Positions 1-12,304 of a DNA stretch of 64,000 nt are shown here, piece after piece. The notes under the pieces were generated by a model. That model had not been told where the DNA came from, ran no database searches, and saw only the letters and a program-made list of their open reading frames with translations. The translations under genes and the position numbers were made by a program. Each line of letters opens with the position of its first letter. Position 1 is the stretch's first letter. The stretch covers positions 18,040,746-18,104,745 of the forward strand of contig JAJEKV010000013.1 of assembly GCA_021234155.1 (NCBI GenBank), read 5' to 3'. Source of the stretch: Isoetes taiwanensis (taxonomy: Eukaryota; Streptophyta; Lycopodiopsida; Isoetales; Isoetaceae).

Positions 1-99
1 TGCGGGGTTACGGTTTATGCCAATCACCGTCCTGATTGTCGCCACCTTTCCGACACCCTCTATCGTATCGTAATACACGCTTTCAAAAGTTCAAACACA

Positions 100-660
100 T
101 TTTCACTGGAGCTGTGAGATCTTCTGGGATCAACAAAACCTTGGGGAACTCCACCATTCCTACCAAGTCTCCGATGCACCAGCCTAGCAACGACAAGCAT
201 CGCCTCCAACCCCACTACCGCGGATCGCTGGCCAAGGCGTAAATTGACAAACTCCTTTGCCGCAGTTTGATCTATGAGGTCAAACATTCTCGAAAGTGGT
301 GAGCCCCACCATTGCACTCAAACACAATGGTAAGATCCGCGCCAGTGGACTACACCAAAACTCAATCGCCACGGAAGGCGGATCATTTTTCCCCTTCCCT
401 TCACGCACTGCTCTCGAAGAGGTTGCCGACATGAGAGCAATTCCTTCATGCCGAGCCGCTGCCACCGTATTCAATCAAAGAATTATCAACTTCAAGACTA
501 CCTTCACCACCCCGGCACTTTTGCCTGCTGCGGTTCCTTTTGATTGTCAAACTCTCCATCCACGCTTCAACGTATCATGCTCTCGCTTTCATGATTTTAT
601 CATCCCTTTCTTGCAATTTTTCAAGATGACTTCTCTCGCTTCACAGCCTGGCTGACCATT
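100..660 (+). pseudogene. gypsy reverse transcriptase remnant
   Basis: Three frames together give the order of a gypsy RT N-terminal half: an IDKLL...IYEVKHS segment near 245-297, VSPT..KHNGKIR near 298-340, then a segment resembling ATE.DHFPFP...LLEEVA near 362-430, and further downstream FTTPA..AVPF near 500-545, the place of the conserved tyrosine/FTTPWGTFAY block of the family. Stops and shifts separate the blocks, and no intact catalytic DD motif can be read. This is the same domain as the remnant at 53556-54130. The family assignment is firm; the exact borders are not. Confidence 0.7.
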
Positions 661-1399
661 TGATAAATTGAACTTGTCTTCTAAAATGTGATGAAACCAG
701 TCTCTGTCCAGAATTGCACCCTTTTGCGTCACTCTCGTGTAAGTTCTCATAGACATGGCCGCGAAAGTGTGTATCACCAATGATCCTCGCTTAAAATCAG
801 TCATGGTGCTCAAGGCTCAAGTAATTCAGCTAATATAAAGGAAACACGCCTCTTCTTGGTAAGGTCAATTATTACTCCACCTTTCATTCCCTCGGACTTC
901 GCTAGCCTATTGCGTGTGATCCCATTCATAAACTCACGGTGATGAATCCACTTGCTTGGAATTCTCAAAGGATGTCGCTTTCCAACAAGCAGTTTTGCTT
1001 ACTCGTGCCCCTGCTTGTTCCTCCTCAATGTAATATCGTAAGTCTTTCATGTCCATGTCGATGTCTCTACTTTGCTATTGGAGTCGTTTCTTTCTCAAGA
1101 ATATGATGCGCATTAATCGACAAATTCAAATCAAGCATTTAAACTCACCTGAACGCTAACTACTCGCCACGTAGCTGAAGCCTTGGGTTTAATTTTTCTC
1201 AAGGCCCAACGCTCACAATTATCTTTTTAGTAGCCAATCACTTTGTTGACCACTGCGACCTTTATTTGATCAACAAATCCCCACGGGCCGTGATTAAGCC
1301 TCGCGGTCCTCCTTCGCAATTTGCACCTTTTTAAATTGTTCACAAGGCCGGTAAATCTCATGTTGTTCCCTGACATTTTATTCACGCATCCACACAGAT

Positions 1400-2766
1400 G
1401 ATCCTCCACCGGAGTCTCAGACGCCTTCCCGACGCTCAACTCTTCTGGTCACGGCAACACCACTGGTTTCATGACTTTCAGCAGTATCTCCTCACAGGCG
1501 CTTTCCACCAGAGGACGCCACGCCTTTCCAAACAAGCGACAATCCTGGCCGCCATCAATTTCTCCCGCTGGTGGTCCTGACTACACCATGGTTGCAAAAG
1601 CCATCTTTACAAAAAGGGTAAGGATACAATCCTTCGACGCCGCGGTTCTCCCCTCATGAGGTCCCGTGATATTGTTCGAGAAGCCCATGAAGGGTTCTGG
1701 TGGTCATTTTCATGGAGACACCACGCGAAAAAAACTTCACCGGGTTATTTTTGGCCCACGCCAAAGACGCCACGCCCACGCGACGACGCAGGATGCTTCT
1801 GCTGCCGGGATGGACGCCCACGCCTGCGACGCTTCCTTTGACGCCGGCTACACGCCTAATTTCCTTCAAAGAAATGGGGAATGGATTTTGTGGGACCCAT
1901 CGATCCTCCTCAAGGCACAATCTGCGTTCGCTACATTCGGTTCACACCGGGACTACGGCTTACCAGCCATGGTTATGACTTCCGCATAACACCGCCAAGA
2001 CAAACCAAAAGTCATCTATCAACAAATCATCACGCTGATTCGGGTTGCCCCACCGGAAATGGTCGCGATCGTAGGTCCATTTTATCAATCACACCATCAA
2101 GGAGCTTAATGGATTATCCCTCGACATACATCATCACAAGAGCACACCTTACTATCCTCGAGGGAATGGTTTGGTCAGCACTAACAAAAACTCGTCACAA
2201 TTTCAAGAAAATTTGTGACGCCACCGACCGACCGCAAAACAAGCTTCCTCCCGTTTCTTTGGGCTTACAATAATTGTTTCAAAAAAAGGCTGTGTCACAC
2301 CCCCTTTCAAATTGGTTTTATGGGTCATAAGTTTCATGCCGCTTTTGAATACATACTTCCAACACTGCTTTCAATTACACTATAATCCATAACTGGCCAG
2401 ACAAAGAAAGGGTTTATCAATTGGAACAGCTTGATGAACTTAGAAGAGATGCTTATATTCGTTTCTTCATGGACAACATTTGCAAAAATCCTTACATGAC
2501 AAACGGCCAAAGACAACAACATTCAACGGGAGATTTCTTTTTATGATTCTGTGACAAAACTTTCCTGTAAACTTAAGTTTCGCTGGTTTGGCCTTTATCA
2601 AATTGTTCAAGTGGTTCGACCCACGTTTTTCAACCTGGTCGAGTTAGATGGCACTCCATTACCTACACCGGTTAATGGCTTTCACCAAAACATTTCATAC
2701 AAACGTAAAAGTGCACATCCACAAACGATGTCGCTCCGCATTAACGCTATCACAGATAGTGACTAA
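1400..2766 (+). pseudogene. gypsy integrase remnant
   Basis: About 1460-1575 resembles the pre-integrase linker (PWF.D...YL.TG). Positions 1680-1910 give EAHEGSGGHFHGDTTRKK followed by MDFVGPIDPP at 1881-1910, the start of the DDE core in this family. Positions 2430-2500 read LDELRRDAYIR, a typical linker before the C-terminal domain, and 2551-2766 hold LSCKLKFRWFGLYQIVQVVR...LVELDGTPLPTPVNG, the characteristic integrase C-terminus that binds DNA. The protein then stops at 2764-2766. The catalytic aspartate and glutamate context downstream of MDFVGP is not readable, so it is inactive. Confidence 0.72.
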
Positions 2767-2815
2767 ACCAGCGGGTATATTTATATTATAGGTGGAATTT
2801 TTACAAAAATGTGGG

Positions 2816-3508
2816 TGTTAATCTTCACGCACTCCAAGGAAAAACCAAGAACAAGCTTAACTACAACAACCCAAGCAAATCTCAAGGTATGAGATAGGCT
2901 AGGGCCTCACTCTAATCGCATCATAAATCACCAACATAAATCATTCTTACACAAGTCTTTTTGAGATTATAGAAATAGAGATAACAAATAGAGAATCACA
3001 TAATCATAATCAAAATATCATACTTCAACATAATAATATTCAACCCATCAAGAAACATACTCACACTTCAAGAACTTTGCCCAGATGTCATCTTCCAAAT
3101 TTGGGCCTCCCTTCTACACGAATTTTGGCTATCTTATAGAAAACTCTACTTGATCCTAGCCACTAGATCTAGGCAAATCACAACCTTAGATCCAAATTCT
3201 AACTACCATAAGTTCACTAGATTTTGCCACCTCAACTTCAAATCTAGGTCATCCAAACTTCTTTGCAACTACCATGCTTCCCCTGCATTCATGACACATC
3301 ATCAAATTATCAACCATTGAAAATATTTTTAAGGACTTTAATACTCCCTTCAAGTCCATAGGTTCCACTTCAGTACATCATAAATGCTTCCTCCACAATA
3401 TTTGCACATTTTTTACATTTTCTCCACATTACACCCATATAATTCTTTCATTTATGCATACATTTCACCAATTTAGTACACATCATGAAAAAATAGTCAA
3501 GAAAAAAA
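2816..3508 (+). repeat. ~690 bp direct repeat, copy A (possible LTR)
   Basis: This segment is repeated at 5264-5952 with the same orientation and high identity, broken by many one-base indels. It starts TGTTA, as an LTR might, and begins 50 bases after the integrase stop codon, so it may be the 3' LTR of the preceding gypsy element. The right border fades after an A-rich run and no clear CA end or primer site is visible. It codes for nothing. Confidence 0.65.
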
Positions 3509-5263
3509 CGCACAACATTATTCCCCCTAAGATTATTCATCGCCCGATGAATTCTTCAAAAAATCTTTTCTTCGATCTTCATGTCTTCAACTTGATCCTC
3601 AAAATAGCATCACAACTTAACAAAAATCCAATGTCAAAATATCTTCAAGTCTTCAAAAACATCTATAGAAGCCTTCCAAGGAAAAAAAATACTAAAACTT
3701 CTAACATCACTTCATCTTCATCAATTATAGGGTGGTAAGTCCCATCCAGTCGTAAGGCACCCTCGCTTCGCCTCGTATGGCGCTTCTATCCCCTTCACAA
3801 CACTTATAATTTTTCATCACATTTTATATAGGTCATGAGTTGTTATTTTCTAGGTCAAAGACATCCATCATGCCATCCATAATCACTTAAATAAAAATAA
3901 AACTTGTACAACTTCCTTTGATGCAACTTCAACAATAAAGAAATTCAAACATTAGACTTCATTAGATTGCAAAAACAAAATGCCACCATTGTATCTTCAT
4001 CTTCTATCTTGGACTTCAAATAACTTGTTGGAAAATAAATAGTGCCTAGGGTCTTCCCATGGAATAAACAAACATCTTCAAAAAAATATAGCACTTCATA
4101 TCTCTACATGGACTTGAACTCATGATCTAGTAGTTGATAGCCACACAATTTATCCAACATGCCATGTGCACCATTATGAGGTAAAAGGATTTTGATTTTT
4201 CCTATAACCTTTGCATTACATCATTCTTCATACCCCTTTTTTTATTTCTTTTTTTTCCTTGCTACTAACACGGGTTTAGGGCATGGCCTTCCATCGGATG
4301 GCGGTTAGGGTATGGCGTAAGGAAGGTAACGATGGCGTAAAGTTTTTTCTTTGATTATGGCATGGCAGAACCATTCATGGCCTGGCGAATCAACCCACTT
4401 CTCATCCCTATTTTTGTTTTTCGTGTTCCATCTTTAATAGAGGCAGTTTTCGCGTAAGAATAGCCACTATGGCGTAAGCACGTAATGTATGGAGGCATCG
4501 AAGGAAGGACTAGGCAAGAATCCGCCATGGCTGCCCTATTGATACCGTGAGAAGGAAAATATTGCAGAAGAAAACCCTTCACCAAATCTCCAATCAAACG
4601 GAAAAGAAGGCTCAACGGCCGATAAAAACAAAGGCATCATTAAAAGCAGAGTTGGAAGCCATGACTTTGAAGTTTAAGGAGGTATGCCCGCAATAAGGAT
4701 TTAGCCGAACCTAATGCTTCAGAAAAGGAAAAAATACTTAAGCAGTAAAGGGTGATGAAGAGGGAATGTAACCCAAAGAGGGGTGCTAATGCAATGTGGC
4801 GTATAAACCACACTAGGCATGGAAGATGAGGATATGCCATGGCTCTTCTTTGCAACGAAAAACGTGATCCACAAGTCATGCAACTTTTAAGGTATAGAAA
4901 CAGTATGGATAGACAAATTATTTTGCCCCCTTTAATGGTTTTTACTTTGTTTACAGAGACAGAGACAGAGACAGGGGTCTAGCAAAAGTTGGACTTCATA
5001 AATAATTTCAAACAGAATCGGAAGAATCACGAACATATCTCATGCTAATTTTGTGCACCTCTTCTAATTTTGTTGGCCAAAAAAGAGAAAGGAGTCAAGA
5101 ATCAGATCCATACCTCTTGAATTTGCAAAGAAGGGAACTTTTGATTTTGAAAGGAGGAATGACAATAAGTTTTGTTTATTTGCTCGCTACTATAAATGGC
5201 AAAATCGTCCCTATGATATATAATGCTAGTAGAATGTTGCTTTCTCGAATGCCCCCAAAAATA
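3509..5263. other. Spacer between the direct repeats, no gene recognised
   Basis: AT-rich sequence without a convincing reading frame. Between 4280 and 4490 the word ATGGCGTAA or close variants recurs several times, which suggests decayed short repeats. If copies A and B are LTRs of one element, this would be its non-coding interior; no primer binding site or polypurine tract supports that clearly. Confidence 0.4.
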
Positions 5264-5952
5264 TGTTAGCATCTTCTACGCACTCCAAGGAAAACCAAGA
5301 ACAAGCGCTAACTACAACAACCCAAGCAAATCTCAAGGTATATGAGATAGGCTAGGCCTCACTCTACTGGCATCATAAATCACCAACATAATCATTCTTA
5401 CACAAGTCTTTTGAGATTATAGAAATAGAGATAACAAATAGGAGAATCACATAATCATAATCAAAATATCATACTTCAACATAATAATATTCAACCGATC
5501 AAGAAACATACCACACTTCAAGAACTTTGCCCGTGATGTCATCTTCCAAATTTGGGCCTCCTTCTACACGAATTTTGGCTATCTTATAGAAAACTCTACT
5601 TGATCCTAGCCACTAGATCTAGGCAAATCACAACCTTTAGATCCAAATTTAACTACCATAAGTTCACTAGATTTTGCCACCTCAACTTCAAATCTAGGTC
5701 ATCCAAACTTCTTTGCAACTACCATGCTTCCCATATTCATGACACATCATCAAATTATCAACCATTGAAAATATTTCTTAAGGACTTTAATACTCCTTCA
5801 AGTCCATAGGTTCCACTTCAAGACATCATAAATGCTTCCTCCACAATATTTGCACATTTTTACATTTTCTCCACATTACACCCATATAATTTTCATTTAT
5901 GCATACATTTCACCAATTTAGGCACATCATGAAAAAATAGTCAAAAAAAAAA
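5264..5952 (+). repeat. ~690 bp direct repeat, copy B (possible LTR)
   Basis: Second copy of 2816-3508, again starting TGTTA. The two copies keep order and length and differ mainly by small indels. Just beyond its right end, at 6001-6010, lies a TATATAAAAA box, so this copy may be the upstream part of an LTR whose promoter continues to the right. Confidence 0.65.
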
Positions 5953-8900
5953 ACAAACAAGCTGGGCGCAGCCATTTTTATTTCCGCTATGGGCACCGCC
6001 TATATAAAAAACGCCTCGAGCCCCATCTACTAAGTCCTAAGAAAAAACCCCTACCCGGTTTGGAGCAGCAGGTGATGCGCAGATGTGGTAGAGGTTCTGG
6101 CCGTGATCCCAAAATAAGGTGCAGAACCTCCTCCATCCCGTTGGTCTTCGTCGGGATGTTCAGCCATCCCGGCACACCACCGCCCATTCTCACGCCACGA
6201 TTGTGGCAGCACCAGGTCCAGCATAATTCATCTTGGTGGGTAATCCACTCCCCGGATTCTGTGGGCATAGTGCAGTCCTTGTTCAAACCAGCAGCAGCCA
6301 TGCTGCCGCGCCATCGGATGCCTTCGTTTATCCCTGTTCGCCTTATATAGCCAATCGAGGAACTTTTGTCGACGTGGACCAATCACATAAATCGCCAACG
6401 GTTTGTAATGCAAGGCTATTTCTAAAATGAGAATCTTTTCTCCCGCCGTGATATCTAGCCATGGTACCTTTCCTCGACATTATCTTTTAATGATATCCCA
6501 CTTCGAAGTTGTCGCGATTGAATGCCATTTCTTCTTTCACTTCATCTAGACATTAATGTGTGTCCTTGCCCAATTGCCACATCCCATCATTCTCTCATCG
6601 CCTATCTCCAATCGTTCATTCCTTCATTTGTTGTTTGGGACTTAGCCACATTGCCTTCAATGGCATCTTTATCACCGCACCATTAACGGTTGCGCCATTT
6701 TTATGTTCATTTCGCCACCTTATGCGCCGAACTTTTGCCTTCTTTCATGCTTTCGTTTTGTTCTTCGCTCGCTTCAACAGTCTTCTTATTCGACGCGCCA
6801 GCCATGGTTGCCCTAACTTTACACTTGCGCTTTCGTCGGCGGATGCGATTTCGGTTCAGGTCTTTCGACGCTTCATCTTTTTCGAGGCCCTTGTTATCCG
6901 GTTTGGCATGGAACGCCATTAAGCGCGAGGACGCTACCGAGCTCCCGGCTTCCAATCCACTACGAAGTAGTTTTATCGCTTTCATCATTAATCAGCCTGA
7001 TTGGGAGCATCTGGCTCGATGTGGTGACCACCATTTCACCGGTTCAAAGACCTAATTTTCGAGGTATTTCATATCCCTTTGTACCCCTTAGCGATCTTTG
7101 GTCTCCGCCATACGATCCGATGTCACCGAAGTTTGGTGCTCCTTTATCACGCGAACGCATCGCACAATATTGACAAGCCCCATGAAACTTTGTTGCGGGC
7201 TTTAGTACCTTGTATTCTATCAAGAACCTCTTTTCTATAATATGGTGGATCATCGCTACCGCTTTCCAACCACCACATTGATTGGCCCCAATTGTTGTTT
7301 TACCGTTTTCCAAGAAGTTGACCGCCTTTCGTCGCACTTTCTACCTCTCGAACTTGCATGGCCATCTTCAAGCCCCCTCATCCTCACATATTTTCCTCCT
7401 CACCTTCATTCTCATAATGCTTCCACTCAACAGTCCTTTTCATTCCTTCCTCAAATCCACAGGGCATTTCACGCTTCTTTTCTTCCCCGGGTCATGTCCA
7501 AAGATAACACCACGCATGCCACCGTTTCCTCCTCTACGTAAATGAGGCCCTCCCCGCTTCATATCATGTCTCACAAACGCTCCAAACACCTGCAACAATG
7601 GCCCTCCGCCGCGACCCCGGGCCACCGTTGTATCGCGATCGCCAGATGCTCAAGCCGTTGTTCTAAAGTTACAAGAATCCCAAGAAGCTTTTATGAATGG
7701 GGTTCACACGCCCCCGACCTCTCGATGCGTTCACCGTGGACCTTCAAGCCGCGAATCGCACATGTTCAAACTTTGGAAGCTCAACTTCAAGAAAGCACGG
7801 GGCTCTTTACAGTGCCCTCAAGATAGATCTCAAAAAATGCACAGGATCGCACTCAGCCTACTTGCGGCATCAACAGCTCAAATTAATCCGGAATTCAGGA
7901 CTTATTGAGCAAAACAAGTCCAAAGCCAACCTCCTTAGTGACAAGGAGAAGATATTGCTAAGCTCGACGCCTTTGTACTCCGGGAAGCTTTGTGACAATT
8001 ACAAAGACTCAAGTTCAACACCTTACGTGAGCGGACGCCAAATTGCTCTTTTAACGCCAGCTTCCACGCTAGACTTTCACCACATCCCTCCAAGATCACC
8101 TTACAGGTTCTAAACAAGAAACTTCTTGATGACGCTGAGATTGCCATGCTTCTCGATTCAATGCTCCCGGGCAATCCTCCTCACAGTTCACCCTTCTCAG
8201 AACGGGTCCGTGGACCGGGCCACGCCATAGAAAAGGACCACGTGATCCGGTGGACTCAACAACAAGCATAAAGAAGTTCAAATGGGTCATGAGGCCTGCA
8301 CTAAACCGGACGGCTATATCACCATTGTTAGCAACCCGGTCGCTGATTTCCCGCCCTTCCTCGCTATCCGGATTGTGGTTGCCCGCCGCCACCTCTTTCT
8401 TTCCGGGCATGGGGCTGGGTATGGTCCCGTGGATGTTCCAATCTCAGACTAGCATTTCTTCTGGATTTGGCCGTAACTCTCTATTGAAGACAAAGGTGTT
8501 CGCCAGGCTTTTAGTCTTTTGATCTCATTCACCGCTAAGATCCGATTTCATCACCTTCGCCAGAGTTGTTCTACAGCCCATGGCTTACATTTTTCATGAT
8601 TTCTATTCCGGTGATACACTGTGGATTTATTTAGGGATGGGGCACCACGTAACTATCGTGGTGACCCCACCAATGGTTGCTTGGGGATAACAACCCTTAC
8701 CTGTTGATCATGCTCGCACACGCCTTCATCAAGAGTACATGCTCGAAGTTTGCACATCATTTACCTCTCAAAGGCAAGTTTGGGGCAAGTCGAACAAATA
8801 AGGAAGTATCCGACATCCCGAGGATCTTCCCTATGCACAAATTTATATGCAACACCTCACGGCATAATCAATTACGCGGTTTTCTCGATAGCACACGAGC

Positions 8901-9965
8901 CCCTTCCCCAATGGCCGGATAGCCCCTCCCCCGCCAACTTCTCAACTCCCTCGCCTCGATCGATCATAGGTAAAGCTCTTGATCCGCCCCTTGTCAAGAA
9001 CCGAGCGTGCCCAAGAACCCACGCCACGGGCATGGTTCCTCTCCTATGCTTCCCCGGGGTTCCTCCACGCCCTGTGTTCCCCGACTCGACATGCCTCCCC
9101 TTTGGACAAAGGTCATGGATGGCCATGCCGATGGACTCCACCTCCCATCTCACCTGATTCCCCTGGGATCCCCGCTTTGTTCACGCCCCCATTGGGAGGA
9201 GGGTGCCACTCTTGAGAACACCACTTAATTGATCTATATTGCTAATGAGCTGCGGTTGGCAACGCCACATGATGCGCCCATGGTTCGACACCTTCTTGCA
9301 AAGATGCCGCCACCTCACCGTGATCCTTTCACCCACCTTCAAGTGTTTTTGTGTGCTTAAAATGCATCTTGCTCCAGCCTCTTAAATCGGGTAAATAAGC
9401 CCATTTTTATCGCATCCGACGTTACTGGGCAAGGTTTTTTCGCCTCCAGACCGCCGCCATGGAATGTCAAGAGCTTCTTCCCGACGCCCATGCGCCTTTG
9501 AGGACATGGTGCGATCTCGCTTTCTCCTTGATGCGATCCTCGCCTTTGACTCAACACTCCCGCTTCAAACACGCCAGATCTCATTGGCCAGCATCATAAT
9601 GGTGCCCGCCCTCATTCCCGCGGAGGATCACTTTCGTGACCGATGGCTTCCCCACCCTCAAACACTTCCTCCTTTTCTTCACTGAAAGCGCTTGCTAGAG
9701 GTTTAGTCCTGCGGCTTCCCCGGTTCAGACTATTCATGCATACGACGACTGTCAAGCTTAAGGATCCACAGATGCACGGGCCGGCCTTTCCAAAGCCCAA
9801 AGAAGACCAAGCAGCAGACCACGCGCAAAAAGCCTCGTATTCATTAACAAGAGGCTTCGCCGCACAAGTGATGGTCTCGCCACCGCACACGCCAAACCAC
9901 ACAAGGATTCTCGAGGTAATCAAGAGGCACCGCCAACATTCTCCAAATCGCCTCTTTCCGTAAGC
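5953..9965 (+). mobile_element. Old retrotransposon debris, gag-like
   Basis: A GC-richer block with only short overlapping frames. A TATA-like box is at 6001-6010. Positions 7690-8110 read as a charged, coiled-coil-like stretch in alternating frames (LEAQLQES, IEQNKSKANLLSDKEK), which resembles gag-type regions of large gypsy elements. Around 6890-7055 the frame LAWNAIKREDA...QPDWEHLARCGDHH also looks like ancient coding sequence. No zinc knuckle, protease or polymerase motif was found, so the family is a guess from context. Confidence 0.4.
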
Positions 9966-10701
9966 TCAAGCACCAGATCACCGTAGAGGTTCATATTAAA
10001 TAAAGGCCATTGTAATTATATATATGAGTAGAGCTAGCATATGATGGTTAGATGAGTTTTGAGTCTTGTCTCTTTTCGGGCCTTTCTCAATTGGCGAGCT
10101 CATGTATGTTCATCGCTGATATCAAGGAAGCATATCATTTTCCTCTCATTGTTCTTTTTCGTCTCTTTTCTTTCTTCTTTGTTCTTTTCTTTGCAAATCC
10201 CGCCGCGACATAGTTCCCCCCTGATTCTCCCTGTTAGATCCAAGGGTCCCTCAGAGGGTCAGTTTTTGCAGGAGTTCCCAACCTTTTACTCCCAAACGTA
10301 GATTGCTGAGTTAGTAGACTGGGGAGCAACCAAATCCTATTTACCAAGCTTTCGGGATCCGCGGACCACTTCCATTTCCTTAAAACCTACAATTTCGACT
10401 CTTTCCCCGCTTTTTTCACAAGCCAAGTGGTTCTTTTTATATGGTCGGGAGGTCGTCGACAAGCAAAGAGCTTTGAAAATGAGACCGGCTCTACTATCAA
10501 GTATCGGGCTTTGAATAGCACCATTGGAACCCTAATTTCCTCAGACGGGCCTATTATATTTTTTTTTTGGCTTTAAGCTATTTTATTTCAGTGAACTATT
10601 AAATAGCTTAAGTTTAAAGATATTATCAACTTTGATATGCCTAAACTACTATGTAATTGTTTTCCATAATTAATGATTAAAAAGCTCCTTTCTCTCCCCC
10701 C

Positions 10702-10732
<31 letters not shown>

Positions 10733-11656
10733 AAAAGGAAGGCACCATCCTAAGGAACTAGCCGGATCGGGGGGATCTGATCCATCTCATGTAATGGGGT
10801 AAGCCATTCGAAAAATATTAACAACAATATTCCATCAAATAACCTCATCGCCCTAAGTCAAGATGGGGTCAAACACCCTTCCCTTATAAAATACAACTTG
10901 TTTAATGGTTGTATCTTGATTAAATTAAGATACAACATCCCATACATATAACACATTAAAATATCTCATACAATAGCAAAATTGATTGAATAGAGTCCGA
11001 CGAAGTCAATCCCATCAAGATGCCCATGTTTCTATGGACATAGCCCATCCTACCAAAGGATTACCGCATATGATCATGTTCAACATATGAACCTCATGTT
11101 TCCAAAAAGTCTATGTAGGTTAATCACTCGGGTATCGCTTTTAGAGCGCTTTTGCACTTAGCTTACATCGAGTGATTACTACCATCCATAGAAATTCTAA
11201 AGTTTTAAAAAACAATCCACAAAAAACACAACACATACAAATTAGTGAGCCTTTGGGAGTTTGAACCCCAAAGAAGATGCCCATGCCCATCCCGCATAGC
11301 AAATTTATTCCAAAGAAGGGATAATTGCTATATCCAGTGGACCAGAGCGCATGAAAAAAAAAAAAAAAGTTAGTACACATGTCACAATCCTACATCAATT
11401 CAAACTTTTAGTCAAGTAAACTGGTCTCAATTTCAACCAACAAAGATACATAATAATCACATATATATATATATATTGCCCAAAAACCACTATACATTGC
11501 ATTGAATAAACCTCAATTCAGCCAACTAGCAACCACATGTGTTGCAACGCAGCAAGTTGAGCCCTCCAATGTCTATATGCTCCTGCAAGCACTAAACCAC
11601 ATGTTCACATCAAAACCCATATATTTACATGAAAATATAAAAGCACATGGGAAACT
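9966..11656. other. Non-coding stretch, poly(A) and AT runs
   Basis: No gene recognised. It contains a T-rich pyrimidine block at 10135-10200, a 27-base poly(A) run at 10702-10728 and an (AT)n run at 11459-11476. The poly(A) run could mark the 3' end of an old retrotransposed copy, but nothing upstream of it reads as coding. Confidence 0.4.
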
Positions 11657-11779
11657 GCTCGAGTAGATCTTGGTGTCACACCTTAGAGACATTGGCATAA
11701 GTGTGTAGAAGCGCCTACTCATAAACGGCTAGACGATTTTGCCCAGTTGGTTAAGGGCATGTCGATTAAGAATGTTACA
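11657..11779 (+). repeat. TRIM-family LTR fragment
   Basis: This matches the LTR of the TRIM at 45333-45785, most clearly in the block with CTACTCATAAACG...TAGACG, TTTTGCCCAGTTGGTTAAGG and GCATGTCG, and ends GTTACA as those LTRs do. The first ~35 bases of the LTR are missing. The sequence after GTTACA weakly resembles the TRIM interior. It is probably a decayed 5' LTR with part of the internal region. Confidence 0.6.
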
Positions 11780-12304
11780 GTCAATATCCGAGCATAGCTG
11801 GATCCTTGGGTAAGTCGAGTCTAGATTCAAGTTGAGGTCGTTGGATGATGCTAATAGTTCTACTTCAAATACATATAGAGATGACGATCTCATAGGAGGT
11901 TTGACGAATGGTTTTCTGAGGTATGTGAAATGTAACATCATGGTAATTCAATCTTGGTTGATTTTCTCCTATACATGGCAGATAAGCTAAGCTAGAGTAA
12001 TGGACTTCATCAAGGAGCTAACTTTGATTGAGAGTTGCCAAAGTGTGCATAACATGCAAGTGAAGGTTGAAAGGTATTGTATTTCACCTTGGCTATTGTT
12101 CTCTATAATCATCAGATGGTCTTGTGGTAGACTCTAGTGGCAAAAGTACTTGGAGTAAGCAATGCACCATGTATAATGCAATGTTATTGAGGTAGGGTTC
12201 AGTTTATCATGTTTGGAGGTGAATAAGAAGTTTGTTGAGTTGACATTATGGGTTTCTTTCAAAGAATTGGCAAAACAAGGTGGCATCAATATATTAGCAT
12301 ATTG

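Larger units (their letters stand above)
1..2770 (+). mobile_element. Degenerate Ty3/gypsy retrotransposon pol region
   Basis: In successive frames the plus strand carries pieces of gypsy pol in the expected order: reverse transcriptase (about 100-660), a poorly readable RNase H zone (660-1400), integrase (1400-2270) and the integrase C-terminus (2430-2766). Frame changes and stops are frequent, so it cannot encode a protein. The left end lies outside the window and the gag end is not seen. Base composition is richer in GC than the AT-rich middle of the window, as expected for an element that arrived separately. The right end runs to within 50 bases of a ~690 bp direct repeat that could be its 3' LTR. 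Confidence 0.75.

Noticed and set aside
5987-6430. Overlapping frames of 131 and 96 codons on both strands
   Set aside because: GC-rich retroelement debris; both strands open with no domain.
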